Of a DNA stretch of 56,637 nt, positions 1-9,345 are shown in pieces. A model generated the notes under the pieces. It was not told the DNA's origin, did no database searches, and was given only the letters and a program-made list of their open reading frames with translations. The stretch lies in contig JBEAXK010000103.1 in NCBI GenBank assembly GCA_041159865.1, positions 1 through 56,637 of the forward strand, written 5' to 3'. This stretch comes from BJGN01 sp041159865 (GTDB lineage: Bacteria; Bacteroidota; Bacteroidia; Chitinophagales; Saprospiraceae). The position numbers and the translations under genes are program-made. Every line of letters starts with the position of its first letter. Position 1 is the stretch's first letter.

Positions 1-152
1 AATAAGGAAAAAATAATAAAAAATCTTCATTTTAATATTTAGAGAATAACGCAAATATCATGGTTTTATGTATTTAAATAAGCATGAATGTATATCTAAT
101 GTTTTAATAAGTTGAATTATAGGTTAATTTTACGCCTCTAAATAAAAAAACT

Positions 153-2285
153 ATGGAATCATATAGTAAATTAATTGCATCCACTTTGCAAATTTCCCTT
201 CAAAGTGTGAAAAACACACTAGAGTTACTTTCAGAAGGATCTACTATTCCATTTATTGCACGATATAGAAAAGAATCTACTGGATCTCTGGACGAAGTTG
301 AAATTGCGGATATTCAAAGAGAATGGAAGAGGCTGGAGGAACTTGACAAGCGAAAAGAGGCCATATTAAAGTCTATTGAGGAACAGGGTAAACTCACCGA
401 TGAGTTAAGAGCTAAAATAAAGGCTACTTTACAGTTAAATGATTTAGAAGATTTATATCTGCCATTCAAAAGAAAGAAAAAAACAAAGGCTGGTGTTGCG
501 AGAGAACATGGACTAGAACCTCTTGCCTTATCCATTTACAGTCAGGAAAACGACATTAATCCTGTTGAATTAGCCAGTCAATTTATCAATGAACAAGTTG
601 CAGATGTTGAAGCTGCTTTACAAGGGGCAAGAGATATTATAGCAGAAATAGTTAGCGAAGATATTAATTCGCGTAATTTAATGCGTAAAATATATAATGA
701 AACCGCTGTTGTTCAAGCTAAAGTTGTTAAAGGCAAAGAAGAGGAAGGTATAAAATACAAAGATTATTACGAATTTTCAGAACCTTTGAGTAAGTGCCCC
801 TCTCATCGGATTTTAGCGATTCGAAGAGCAGAAGAGGAAGGAATATTAAGAGTTATGATTGCACCTACGGATGAGGAAATGGCTATTTTTGAGCTTGAAA
901 AAGTACATGTAAAGAAAAATAATCCCTCCGCAAATGAAGTTAAAGTTGCTGTTAAAGATAGTTATGAGCGACTTTTAAGTCCATCTATTGAGACAGAATT
1001 CAGACAGATTTCTAAAGAAAAAGCAGATTTAGCAGCCATTGATGTGTTTTCAGATAATCTAAGACAGCTTTTACTTTCAGCACCGCTAGGACAAAAAGTA
1101 GTTCTGGGGATTGATCCGGGATTTAGAACGGGCTGTAAAATAGTTGTTTTAAATGCAAGTGGAGAGCTTCTAGAAAATACTACCATCTTTCCACATCCTC
1201 CACAAAATGATACATCTGGTGCAGTAAAAACGATGGTCCATCTGATTCAAAAACACCATGTAGAGGCTATAGGCATTGGAAATGGTACAGCAGGCCGCGA
1301 AAGCATGGATTTTTGCAGAACAATACCTCAACCCCACCCTATTTCAATATTTAGTGTCAATGAGGCTGGCGCGTCCATTTACTCGGCCTCAGAGGCGGCC
1401 AGAGAAGAATTTCCAGAACAAGATTTAACAGTAAGAGGTGCTATTTCAATAGGAAGAAGATTGATGGATCCGTTGGCTGAATTGGTTAAAATAGATCCAA
1501 AATCAATTGGTGTTGGTCAATATCAGCACGATGTAAATCAACCTAAATTAAAAGAAAGTCTTGATACAGTTGTTGGCAGTTGTGTCAATAGTGTTGGAGT
1601 AAATCTAAATACAGCATCAAAACATTTACTGGCTTATATATCGGGTTTAGGACCTGCCCTGGCACAAAATATTGTGAAATACAGAACAGAAAACGGACCA
1701 TTTAAAGCCAGGAAAGAACTTAAAAAGGTACCTAGAATGGGAGAAAAAGCATATGAACAATCTGCTGGATTTTTAAGGATAAGAAATGGGGAACATCCCT
1801 TAGACAATACTGCTGTGCATCCAGAATCTTATTCAATTGTGGAAAAAATGGCTAAAGACCTAGGGTGTTCTATTGACGAGCTCATTAAGCAATCTAATAT
1901 CAGAAAGCAAATAAAGTTGAATCAATATGTTACTGAAAAGGTAGGTTTACCTACCCTTAATGACATACTTAAGGAGCTTAATAAACCCGGATTAGATCCA
2001 AGAGGTGAAGCAAAAGCCTTTTCTTTTGCCGACGGTATCCATACCATTGATGATTTAAGAACAGATATGGTATTACAAGGAATTGTTAACAATATAACAA
2101 ATTTTGGTGCCTTCGTTGACATTGGAATTAAAGAGAGTGGACTTGTTCATGTCAGTCAGATGGCCAATAGATTTATAAAAAGCCCATCAGAAGTGGTTAA
2201 ATTAAATCAAGAGGTAACGGTTAGAATTGTAGAAATTGATTATGCCAGAAAAAGAGTTCAACTTAGTATGAAGGATGTGAATTAA
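153..2285 (+). CDS. tex: Tex family transcription accessory / S1 RNA-binding protein
   Basis: A 710-residue protein that is full length for the Tex family, cytoplasmic nucleic-acid-binding proteins linked to transcription. The N-terminal helical region contains the conserved stretch STIPFIARYRKE near residues 30-42. A YqgF/RNase H-like core starts near residue 318 with GIDPGFRTGCK. A helix-hairpin-helix region follows around residues 490-560 (SGLGPALAQNIV). A C-terminal S1 domain begins near residue 637, with FGAFVDIG and SGLVHVSQ. The ATG at 153 fits the usual Tex N-terminus. A weak promoter-like TAATTTTA lies at 125-132. The gene is convergent with the methyltransferase that follows, and no operon partner is in view. 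The family call is secure; the precise cellular role of Tex in this lineage is not shown by sequence. Confidence 0.96.
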   Translation: MESYSKLIASTLQISLQSVKNTLELLSEGSTIPFIARYRKESTGSLDEVEIADIQREWKRLEELDKRKEAILKSIEEQGKLTDELRAKIKATLQLNDLEDLYLPFKRKKKTKAGVAREHGLEPLALSIYSQENDINPVELASQFINEQVADVEAALQGARDIIAEIVSEDINSRNLMRKIYNETAVVQAKVVKGKEEEGIKYKDYYEFSEPLSKCPSHRILAIRRAEEEGILRVMIAPTDEEMAIFELEKVHVKKNNPSANEVKVAVKDSYERLLSPSIETEFRQISKEKADLAAIDVFSDNLRQLLLSAPLGQKVVLGIDPGFRTGCKIVVLNASGELLENTTIFPHPPQNDTSGAVKTMVHLIQKHHVEAIGIGNGTAGRESMDFCRTIPQPHPISIFSVNEAGASIYSASEAAREEFPEQDLTVRGAISIGRRLMDPLAELVKIDPKSIGVGQYQHDVNQPKLKESLDTVVGSCVNSVGVNLNTASKHLLAYISGLGPALAQNIVKYRTENGPFKARKELKKVPRMGEKAYEQSAGFLRIRNGEHPLDNTAVHPESYSIVEKMAKDLGCSIDELIKQSNIRKQIKLNQYVTEKVGLPTLNDILKELNKPGLDPRGEAKAFSFADGIHTIDDLRTDMVLQGIVNNITNFGAFVDIGIKESGLVHVSQMANRFIKSPSEVVKLNQEVTVRIVEIDYARKRVQLSMKDVN

Positions 2286-2316
2286 TGCATTCTTATATAA
2301 CCACCTCTAGTTGCAT

Positions 2317-2862
2317 TTATTTTTCACAGATATAGATAAATGCGGGTGGAATATTTAGCGGCGTAAATTTTCTTTCAACAGAAGAAAATCGTTTTTTTAG
2401 TAATTTAAAATCTATTAAAGAATATTGAAACTGGATAAATAATCCATTTGGTTTTAGTGCGTCATAACATTGTTGAAGAATATCTCTTTTGAGGATTGCA
2501 GGAAAATTTGCTAATGGTAAACTTGAGATGATCGCATCAACAGATTCTTTTTTCACATAGGTCAGTAAATTAAGGGCATCTCCGTTAATAATTTCTACAT
2601 TTTCTTTTTCAAATAAAGAAAGTTCTCTTAAAAACTGATCATTTAATTCAAAAGCAAGTAAACGAGTATCCCCTTTTAAAGCATCTGCTAATGCCTTGGT
2701 TATACAACCTTGTCCGGCACCTAATTCCACCAACAAATTAACATCTTCAAAATGAATAGGTTGCATCATTTTTTTAATTAATTCCGGAGAACTTCTTACA
2801 ATCGAACCCGTGGAACGCCAATCCTTAATTGCTTCTTTAAAAAAAGAGATATGTTTACTCAT
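2317..2862 (-). CDS. PmtA-like SAM-dependent phospholipid N-methyltransferase (probable)
   Basis: A 181-residue class I SAM methyltransferase. Motif I is VELGAGQGCITKAL near residues 45-58, and an acidic motif (LLAFELND) binds the SAM ribose. The stretch IISSLPLANFPAILKR followed by GLFIQFQYSL resembles the SGLP...QFTYG signature of PmtA/OlsG-type phospholipid or ornithine-lipid N-methyltransferases. RNA adenine dimethylases of the KsgA type are a related alternative, but the NPPY/NLPY catalytic motif is absent. A membrane-lipid headgroup methylation role is therefore inferred. The gene sits downstream of the first RND operon on the same strand but is separated from it by a terminator (2892-2930), so it probably has its own promoter. 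Confidence 0.7.
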   Translation of the reverse strand: MSKHISFFKEAIKDWRSTGSIVRSSPELIKKMMQPIHFEDVNLLVELGAGQGCITKALADALKGDTRLLAFELNDQFLRELSLFEKENVEIINGDALNLLTYVKKESVDAIISSLPLANFPAILKRDILQQCYDALKPNGLFIQFQYSLIDFKLLKKRFSSVERKFTPLNIPPAFIYICEK

Positions 2863-2891
2863 TAAAATAAGTCAAAAGTTAAAAAGTCCAC

Positions 2892-2930
2892 AAAAAAAAG
2901 GTGTGGGGTACAAATATAGTACACCACACC
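2892..2930 (-). terminator. Rho-independent terminator after RND operon 1
   Basis: An inverted repeat has arms at 2900-2911 (GGTGTGGGGTAC) and 2919-2930 (GTACACCACACC), a 7-base loop and one G-T pair. Read on the minus strand, the hairpin is followed directly by a run of eight T (complement of 2892-2899). It lies 27 bases past the stop of the RND pump gene and separates that operon from the methyltransferase gene. Confidence 0.85.
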
Positions 2931-2956
2931 CGATATCTATTCATTATATGAATATA

Positions 2957-5900
2957 TTATATAAACTCTGATTTATTATCTTTAATAATAAGGATATCTG
3001 TAGAAGGCTTATCAGCTCCAAAAAGTTTATTCGTCCACTTTCTAGCTTTTTCCATGAGGAAATAAATGACAGGAACCACCAACAAGGTTAATAACATAGA
3101 ACTTGTCAAGCCTCCTATTAATGCCCATGCCAGACCATTTTTCCATTCAGCACCTGCTCCTTTAGCTAAAGCAATAGGCAACATACCAAAAATCATTGCA
3201 ACCGTTGTCATTATTATAGGACGTAATCTCAATGAACCTGCCTCCAAAATAGATCGGATAATTCTATTTCCTTCCTCTTTTCTTTGATTGGCAAAATCAA
3301 CCAATAAGATGGCATTTTTACCTACTAAACCTACTAACATAATAATACCCAGAATAGAAAAGATATCCAAAGTACTCATGGATAGGGCTAAGGCAAGAAA
3401 GGCACCTACCATGGCAACGGGAATAGAGAAAAGGACCACAAACGGGCTTACCCATGAATTATAAAGAGCCACCATAATGAGGTAAACAAAAAGGATAGAA
3501 GCTCCAAAAGCTAACCCTAGGCTTCCAAAACTTTCCGATTGTGCTTTTAAATCACCATCAAAAGAAATAAACACTCCCACTGGTGGTGGATTATCTGCAA
3601 TTTTCTTTTGGATGTCCACGCCAATATCTCCCGACTGACGACCTAAAATTTTTGAAGAAACGACTAAAGATGGTATTCTATCTTTCCTTTCAAGTAAACT
3701 AGGTCCTGTGGAACTGGAAATATTTGCAAACTGAGAAAGCTTAATTTGTTCACCTCGTGGATTAACAAATAATAAATTTTTAACATCATCCTCATTATTC
3801 CTGTCAAAAGCATCAAATCGAATATTGATATCGTACTCAGAATTACCATCTCTAAATTTGGTATCCGTATTACCGGCAAATGCAGTCTGCATGGTTGCAC
3901 CAACAATCTGCAAATTCAGACCTAACTCAGCCATTTTAAGTCTGTCAACATCAATTTTAATTTCAGGATTTCCCTCTTTATAACTCATATCTGCCTCCAT
4001 GGCACCAGGCGTATTTCTTACCCAATCCAGAACTTTATCACCATAACTTTTGACTTTTTTCAAATCCGCACCACTAACAATTACCTGAATAGGAGCCTGG
4101 TCAGCACCTCCAAAGAAGGAAACCTGACTGGAATTAACTTTAACGCCTACGAGTTGTTTTTCCAATTCCATTTTAATGTTTCTGGCAAAAAAGTCCGTGG
4201 ATTCATTTCTTTGTGTGGCTGGAATTATTTTAACCTGAATTTCTGCAAGATTTGAAAGTGTGGAACTTCCAATAAAATCAGAACTTCTACCAACAGTGGT
4301 GAAAATATTTATAATTTCCTTTTTTGTTACTAAAAATTTTTCAGCATTTAAGGCTACCTGATTTGTTTGTTCCAGCGTCGCTTCTTTAGGAAGTTCAAGT
4401 TTTATGATAAACTCCCCCCTATCACTGTTAGAAATAAAGGCAGTACCGATGAATCCTCCTGTTATTAATTGAAAGGAGGAGAGAAATACAATCGTCGTCA
4501 AACCTAAAACGGCCCACCATTTTCTAATGGCCCACTTCAATAATTTAACATAAGCAGCTGTAAGACTGTTAATTGCATTTTCAAAAGCAATCAAAATGAA
4601 GCCTCCAATAGTTTTTTTATTAAAATGTTCCAATCTTGAAAATCTCGACGCCAGCATGGGTGTCAGCGTAAAAGAAACCAATAAAGAAACAAGGGTTGAA
4701 ATAACGACGACCAAAGCGAACTGTTTCATTATATTTCCAATAATTCCCCCCGTCAGAGCAATCGGAAAAAATACTACTACATCCACAAGGGTTATAGCCA
4801 GAGCTGTAAATCCAATTTCGTTTCTACCATCAAAAGCTGCTTGCCTTTTGTTTTTACCCATTTCAAGGTGTCTGAAAATATTTTCGAGGACCACGATTGA
4901 GTCATCCACAAGAATACCTATGACCAATGACATAGCTAGGAGTGTCATCAAATTAAAGGTGAAATTAAAAGCATACATGAAAATAAGGGTCGTTATCAAA
5001 GAAGCTGGGATTGCCACCATAACGATGACTGCGTTTCTAAAACTATGCAAGAAAAGCAACATTATAACGGCTACTAAAATCACAGCAAGACCTATATCAT
5101 CAATAACTGCATCGACAGCCTCGATGGTAAAATCGGATGAATTATTAGCAATTCCGAATGTCAGTTCATCGGCAAAATATAATTCTTCGAGTTTTTCCAA
5201 TTCCTTTATAACCCCTTCACTTACAGCCACTGCATTTGCATCAGATTGCTTTTGAATAAGAAAGGCAAGACCTGAAACCCCATTTAAACGACTTAAATCG
5301 GTAGGTTCTTTAGTGGCATCTTCAATTTCTGCTACTTCCTCCAGACGAACTGGGCTATTCGTATATGGATTATTAGATACAATAATACTTTTTAACTGGG
5401 TTAAGGCATCTAATTTTCCAGCTAAGCGGATGGTAATCTGTTCATCCTTATTTTTAATTTTTCCTGTTGGAAAATCAAGGTTTGCCGATTGAATAGCTTG
5501 CTGAACCTGAAGAATACTTAATTTTCTTTGTTCAAGTTCTTGTCTATTGACATTTATTCTAATTTCTCTTTCTTGGCCACCTACGATAGTAACGCGTGCG
5601 ACACCTTCTATACTACTTAAGAGAGGTACGATCCTATTTTTAGCTAAATCGAACATAGCACCTGCATCCAGTTTACTTTTTGCTCCAATATTCATTATTG
5701 GAAATTCATCACTGGAAAATTTACCCAAGACAGGAACTTTTGAATCTCTGGGAAAAGTCGGTTGAATTTCATTTAATTTACGTTGCGCTTCCTGCAAACT
5801 TTCTGAAATATTTGCATCTTGAGCTAACTCAATAATCACAGAAGAAATATTTTCCCTGGAAGTAGAACGAATACTGTTTACACCGGCTAATCCAGAAAGG

Positions 5901-6109
5901 GCGTCCTCAATTTTTTTGGTAACGCTTTGTTCCACTTCCATAGGACCAGCACCTGGATAAACCGTAGTTGCAGTAAGAATAGGCGCTTCAAACTTTGGAA
6001 TAAGTTCATAGCTCAATTGGGTATAACTAAAAAGACCTAATACAGTAAGTACCACGAAAAGTACGATAATCAGGGAAGGTCTTTTAATAGCAATTTCAGT
6101 TAATGACAT
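2957..6109 (-). CDS. RND (HAE1-type) efflux pump permease, operon 1
   Basis: A 1050-residue inner-membrane proton-driven exporter of the AcrB/HAE1 superfamily, full length. It begins with the typical N-terminal helix (SLTEIAIKRPSLIIVLF), followed by a porter domain with YPGAGPMEVEQSV. The proton-relay Asp pair in TM4 is visible as GILVDDSIVVLEN near residues 400-402. The second half repeats the fold, ending with GLVGKNAILLVDFAN and a final TM bundle. It is the last gene of a four-gene operon (tetR, tolC, adaptor, pump) with a gap of 33 bases to the adaptor and a terminator behind it. Substrate cannot be told from sequence; hydrophobic drugs, bile-type compounds or lipids are all possible. The sequence lacks the Met/Cys-rich features that would suggest a metal pump. 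Confidence 0.95.
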   Translation of the reverse strand: MSLTEIAIKRPSLIIVLFVVLTVLGLFSYTQLSYELIPKFEAPILTATTVYPGAGPMEVEQSVTKKIEDALSGLAGVNSIRSTSRENISSVIIELAQDANISESLQEAQRKLNEIQPTFPRDSKVPVLGKFSSDEFPIMNIGAKSKLDAGAMFDLAKNRIVPLLSSIEGVARVTIVGGQEREIRINVNRQELEQRKLSILQVQQAIQSANLDFPTGKIKNKDEQITIRLAGKLDALTQLKSIIVSNNPYTNSPVRLEEVAEIEDATKEPTDLSRLNGVSGLAFLIQKQSDANAVAVSEGVIKELEKLEELYFADELTFGIANNSSDFTIEAVDAVIDDIGLAVILVAVIMLLFLHSFRNAVIVMVAIPASLITTLIFMYAFNFTFNLMTLLAMSLVIGILVDDSIVVLENIFRHLEMGKNKRQAAFDGRNEIGFTALAITLVDVVVFFPIALTGGIIGNIMKQFALVVVISTLVSLLVSFTLTPMLASRFSRLEHFNKKTIGGFILIAFENAINSLTAAYVKLLKWAIRKWWAVLGLTTIVFLSSFQLITGGFIGTAFISNSDRGEFIIKLELPKEATLEQTNQVALNAEKFLVTKKEIINIFTTVGRSSDFIGSSTLSNLAEIQVKIIPATQRNESTDFFARNIKMELEKQLVGVKVNSSQVSFFGGADQAPIQVIVSGADLKKVKSYGDKVLDWVRNTPGAMEADMSYKEGNPEIKIDVDRLKMAELGLNLQIVGATMQTAFAGNTDTKFRDGNSEYDINIRFDAFDRNNEDDVKNLLFVNPRGEQIKLSQFANISSSTGPSLLERKDRIPSLVVSSKILGRQSGDIGVDIQKKIADNPPPVGVFISFDGDLKAQSESFGSLGLAFGASILFVYLIMVALYNSWVSPFVVLFSIPVAMVGAFLALALSMSTLDIFSILGIIMLVGLVGKNAILLVDFANQRKEEGNRIIRSILEAGSLRLRPIIMTTVAMIFGMLPIALAKGAGAEWKNGLAWALIGGLTSSMLLTLLVVPVIYFLMEKARKWTNKLFGADKPSTDILIIKDNKSEFI

Positions 6110-6142
6110 GAATTTTCTTTTGGATGATTAAAATGAAATTAC

Positions 6143-7207
6143 TTATTTGTTTTTAACATTTACGGGTGCGCCGTCCACCAGATTTATTTGCCCTGTAAGC
6201 ACAATTTCATCTGACTTTGATAAGCCACCCAATACAGCTACCACGTTTCCAGAAGGATTGCCCACCTGAACGGGTCTCAATGTAGCCTTTCCATTCTCAA
6301 TAACATAAACAGAGGCATTTCTGGAGCTCCCCACCAGACAGCTTCTTGGTATGGTTAATACTTCAATGGTTGCAATATTACTGAATGAAACCTGCCCCGT
6401 CATACCTGGCCTTAATTTACCTGGATTAACCACTAAAAGTTCCACTAAATATCTTCTCGAAGGGTCGGATTTTACATCAATTAAAGAAATGACACCCTTA
6501 ATTTTCTGATTTGGCATGGCATCAGCCGAAATATCTACTGACATACCTTCTTTAATTAAAGCTAATTGTTCAGCAGTCAGATAAGTTTGAAAATATAACT
6601 TATTGGTTTGTACAATATCCCCAAGTTTCATTGGAGGGGTAATAAAAGAACCCTTTTCAACCATTTTATTTGAAATAGTGCCAGATAAAGGAGCTTTTAC
6701 TTTTGAAAAAGAAAGTTGTTTTTCTAAAGTAATCTGCTGGAATTTCAAATTTTCCTGTGCATTTAACGCATCATCTAATTGTTGTTGAGAAATACCACCT
6801 ACGGGTAATAGATTGGCCAATCGTTGTACATCTTTCTTCGCCTTTTCAATATTGTATTTCACCTGAGCCAGTTGGTTAAGCAATAAATCAGCATCCAGGG
6901 AAACCAAGGTACTCCCTTCCTGAACCTGTTTGCCATTTTCAAAATTAACCTGGGTTACTCTTCCCGCGGCTTCTGAAATAATGGCAACTTCTTTAAATGC
7001 CCTGAAAGATCCGTTGGCATCAAAATCTTTTTTCATCTCTGCCATTTGAGGGAAGGTGGTAGAAACCATTACGGTAGTATTTCTAACCTGTGCTTTAGCA
7101 GCTGAGCTTTCAATTTTCTTTTTATTTTCTGTTAATTTCCATCCTATTAAGGCAAAAATACCTGCAGAAATGACTAGGATAGTCAGAATTCTTAATCCTT
7201 TTTTCAT
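6143..7207 (-). CDS. RND periplasmic adaptor (membrane fusion protein), operon 1
   Basis: A 354-residue periplasmic adaptor linking the pump to the outer-membrane channel. The N-terminus has a short basic segment and one hydrophobic helix (ILTILVISAGIFALIGW), which probably anchors it in the inner membrane or acts as an uncleaved signal. A lipoyl/barrel-sandwich half-motif (AGRVTQVNFENGKQVQEG) appears near residues 88-105, then an alpha-hairpin (about 110-165), the second lipoyl half (KVKAPLSGTISN) and a beta-barrel/membrane-proximal region ending with GQINLVDGAPVNVK. It lies 24 bases downstream of the tolC stop and 33 bases upstream of the pump gene, so it is cotranscribed. The adaptor of operon 2 is a lipoprotein instead. 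Confidence 0.94.
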   Translation of the reverse strand: MKKGLRILTILVISAGIFALIGWKLTENKKKIESSAAKAQVRNTTVMVSTTFPQMAEMKKDFDANGSFRAFKEVAIISEAAGRVTQVNFENGKQVQEGSTLVSLDADLLLNQLAQVKYNIEKAKKDVQRLANLLPVGGISQQQLDDALNAQENLKFQQITLEKQLSFSKVKAPLSGTISNKMVEKGSFITPPMKLGDIVQTNKLYFQTYLTAEQLALIKEGMSVDISADAMPNQKIKGVISLIDVKSDPSRRYLVELLVVNPGKLRPGMTGQVSFSNIATIEVLTIPRSCLVGSSRNASVYVIENGKATLRPVQVGNPSGNVVAVLGGLSKSDEIVLTGQINLVDGAPVNVKNK

Positions 7208-7231
7208 GTTTTTATAAAATGTTTGGGTGAA

Positions 7232-8599
7232 TTATTGTAAAAATTTCATCAACTGCCCGTTGGCATGCAACAAATCAAGTTCTGCCATTCTTACCTGAAA
7301 TAAAGCAGAAAGCACATTATTTTTAGCTTCTCGTAACGAGGTTTCTGCATTCAATGTTTCTGTAAGCGGAGCTAAACCTTGCTGAAATCTTTGCTGACTT
7401 TGAGCATAAATTTCTTCCGCAAGGCTTCTTGCTTTTTTCAATGGTTGTAAATTATTAAGATTTAATTCCAGCGATTTTTTTGCGTTTTCAAATTGAGCCT
7501 CATATAACGAAAGCATTTGCCTTTTCTCTTCATCTCCCTTTTTCAGATCAATCTGAACTGATTCTACTTGTGTTTTTCTTAACCCTCCATCATAAATTGG
7601 CACTCTAAGCCTTATGCCAACAGAACTAAAACTCGCCCAGGAGTTAGAACTTAGAAAATCACTAAAATTTCTTGGCTGCGCCTGAGCTGCCAAATTGGCA
7701 AATAAATTGGCTGTAGGCCAATAACTTGCTTTATACCTATTTAAATTAATTTTATTAAGAACTTGATTTTGCTCAATGAGGGATAATCCTATTCTATGAT
7801 TATAATTAGGCTGTAAAGCAACTAATTCCGGTAGGATATAACTCGATTCACTCAAAGTATCCGTTAGTTCAATTTCAGTAACCAATGGCATTTGCAAAGA
7901 GAGCTTAAACATATTAATTTGTTGCTGAATTTGAATTTCAAGATTATTTAACTGATTTTCTAAATTTAATGCAGCTAACCTTAACTGATCAGCCTCCATT
8001 TTTCTACCCAATCCATTAGCTACCTGAACATTAGTCAACTTCAATAACTCCTTTATTTTATATAGATTTGCTTCGATATTTGCCTTTTGTAATTTTACTG
8101 CCTGAACGGCGTAATAACCTTTTGCAACTTGCAAAATCAACTCTTCCTTGGTTGCTTCTGCTCTTGATCTATAAAGTTCCGTAGCTTTTTTAGCGGCATT
8201 TAATCCTACTCTAAACTCGGGGCTAAAAACCAGTTGTGTTACCTCAATCGAAGCATTTGTTCCCCAATGAGTGCCTATGGTTACTGGTCTAATATCTTCA
8301 GGTTTGCCATTTAAAAAATCAGGAAAAAAAATCACCTGAAGCAGAGGATTATAAACGAACTGTGCATTTCCATTAATCTGCGGATAACCTGTTGATAGTA
8401 ATTGATTTACACTAATTAATCCTTTTGCTTCATCCAGTTTACCTTGAATTACTTTACTGTTATTATCAACAGCGTATTGCATGGCAGATTTCAAATTAAG
8501 TGCCATTTGTGCCCTAACATTAAAAGTTGAAAAAATTAGCACAATTACTAACCCGGGTAAAATAGATCTTGATTTTAAAAAAAACTTCATTTTATTCAT
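7232..8599 (-). CDS. TolC-family outer-membrane channel, operon 1
   Basis: A 455-residue outer-membrane efflux protein. A signal peptide is evident (basic start, hydrophobic ILPGLVIVLIFSTF, cleavage probably after VRA). The mature part consists of two long helical repeats with the typical TolC/OEP heptad-rich coiled-coil pattern. The second repeat ends in the family-typical pattern QQRFQQGLAPLTETLNAETS, where the tunnel helices return to the barrel. Length is normal for Bacteroidota OEP proteins. The tetR gene lies 21 bases upstream and the adaptor 24 bases downstream, giving a compact operon. It should form the trimeric exit duct for the pump encoded at 2957-6109. Confidence 0.93.
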   Translation of the reverse strand: MNKMKFFLKSRSILPGLVIVLIFSTFNVRAQMALNLKSAMQYAVDNNSKVIQGKLDEAKGLISVNQLLSTGYPQINGNAQFVYNPLLQVIFFPDFLNGKPEDIRPVTIGTHWGTNASIEVTQLVFSPEFRVGLNAAKKATELYRSRAEATKEELILQVAKGYYAVQAVKLQKANIEANLYKIKELLKLTNVQVANGLGRKMEADQLRLAALNLENQLNNLEIQIQQQINMFKLSLQMPLVTEIELTDTLSESSYILPELVALQPNYNHRIGLSLIEQNQVLNKINLNRYKASYWPTANLFANLAAQAQPRNFSDFLSSNSWASFSSVGIRLRVPIYDGGLRKTQVESVQIDLKKGDEEKRQMLSLYEAQFENAKKSLELNLNNLQPLKKARSLAEEIYAQSQQRFQQGLAPLTETLNAETSLREAKNNVLSALFQVRMAELDLLHANGQLMKFLQ

Positions 8600-8620
8600 C
8601 GTGTTATTTGTTGGTAGATT

Positions 8621-9244
8621 TTAAGTAAATTGGGGGATATTGTCGGACATTAACTTTTTCAATCGCTCCAGTCCTAACTCAGTACAAATACTTCGCAGAA
8701 ACAACTCATCCCGAAGAGTTATAGCTTCAATAAGTTCCAGGCTTTCAGGCTCAAAAATTCTTGGCCTCAACATTCCTTCTGCTTGTAAAAGAAATAATTT
8801 CGCAACTTTAGCTGCATTTATTTCTGGTCTGTAAAATCCTTGTTCAATACCTGTGTTAAAGTTTAAGATTAACATATTATACTGCCACTCAAAGTCATGA
8901 TTTACAAATTTTTTCCATATTTCGGGATGGTTTTTTTGTAAATCAAAAATGACAAATGGGGATACTTCCTTTAAGGATTCAAGTGCCCTTTTAGATAAAC
9001 TATAAAAGGCATCGACTGGATCTGTAGCTTTTAGTCTAATCTGTTGCACTTTATTGGCTTCTTTTTCCATGTAACCAAAAATACAGGCTTCAACTAAGGA
9101 ATCTTTGGTTTGGAAAAACTGGTACAAAGTCTTTTTGCTTATGCCCATTTCTTTGCATAAATCATCCATGGTAACATTTCTGAACCCATATTTCAGAAAG
9201 AAAGCCTCTGCCTGAACCAAAATATTATCTTTTGTACTATTCAT
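8621..9244 (-). CDS. TetR/AcrR-family transcriptional regulator, operon 1
   Basis: A 207-residue regulator. The N-terminal TetR DNA-binding domain is clear: FLKYGFRNVTMDDLCKEMG followed by the recognition helix ISKKTLYQFFQTKDSL near residues 31-46. The remainder is the all-helical ligand/dimer domain, with no recognisable ligand signature. It is the first gene of the efflux operon, 21 bases before tolC, and divergent from fabG. The intergenic space holds an inverted repeat (GGAAACT ... AGTTTCC, 9260-9287), a candidate operator that would allow autoregulation of the whole operon. Family assignment is firm; repressor function is inferred from family and position. Confidence 0.93.
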   Translation of the reverse strand: MNSTKDNILVQAEAFFLKYGFRNVTMDDLCKEMGISKKTLYQFFQTKDSLVEACIFGYMEKEANKVQQIRLKATDPVDAFYSLSKRALESLKEVSPFVIFDLQKNHPEIWKKFVNHDFEWQYNMLILNFNTGIEQGFYRPEINAAKVAKLFLLQAEGMLRPRIFEPESLELIEAITLRDELFLRSICTELGLERLKKLMSDNIPQFT

Positions 9245-9259
9245 ACATAAATAAACGCA

Positions 9260-9287
9260 GGAAACTCAAAAGGTTCAATTAGTTTCC
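9260..9287. promoter_or_regulatory. Candidate operator of the operon 1 TetR regulator
   Basis: A perfect 7-base inverted repeat, GGAAACT at 9260-9266 and AGTTTCC at 9281-9287, is separated by 14 bases. It lies 16 bases upstream of the tetR start codon in the divergent tetR/fabG spacer. Position and symmetry suit a TetR-type operator, but the arms are short and no binding evidence exists. Confidence 0.4.
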
Positions 9288-9319
9288 ATGTTTTTTAAAT
9301 TTATTTTTAAATTATTCTT

Positions 9320-9327
9320 TAGATTTG
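9320..9327 (+). promoter_or_regulatory. Candidate -7 box of the fabG promoter
   Basis: TAGATTTG matches the Bacteroidota -7 consensus TAnnTTTG, 19 bases upstream of the fabG ATG at 9346. A good TTTG -33 element at the expected distance is not present, so the assignment is tentative. Confidence 0.4.
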
Positions 9328-9345
9328 CGTTATTAAAAATCTTTT

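Noticed and set aside
1..152. Possible tRNA, small RNA or leader peptide before tex
   Set aside because: The stretch is very AT-rich with no cloverleaf, no stable hairpin and no convincing short frame; only a weak -7-like TAATTTTA is present.
4596..5255. 219-codon open frame on the plus strand inside the first RND pump gene
   Set aside because: It is opposite a strongly supported RND gene, has low-complexity composition and no recognisable domain, so it is a shadow frame.
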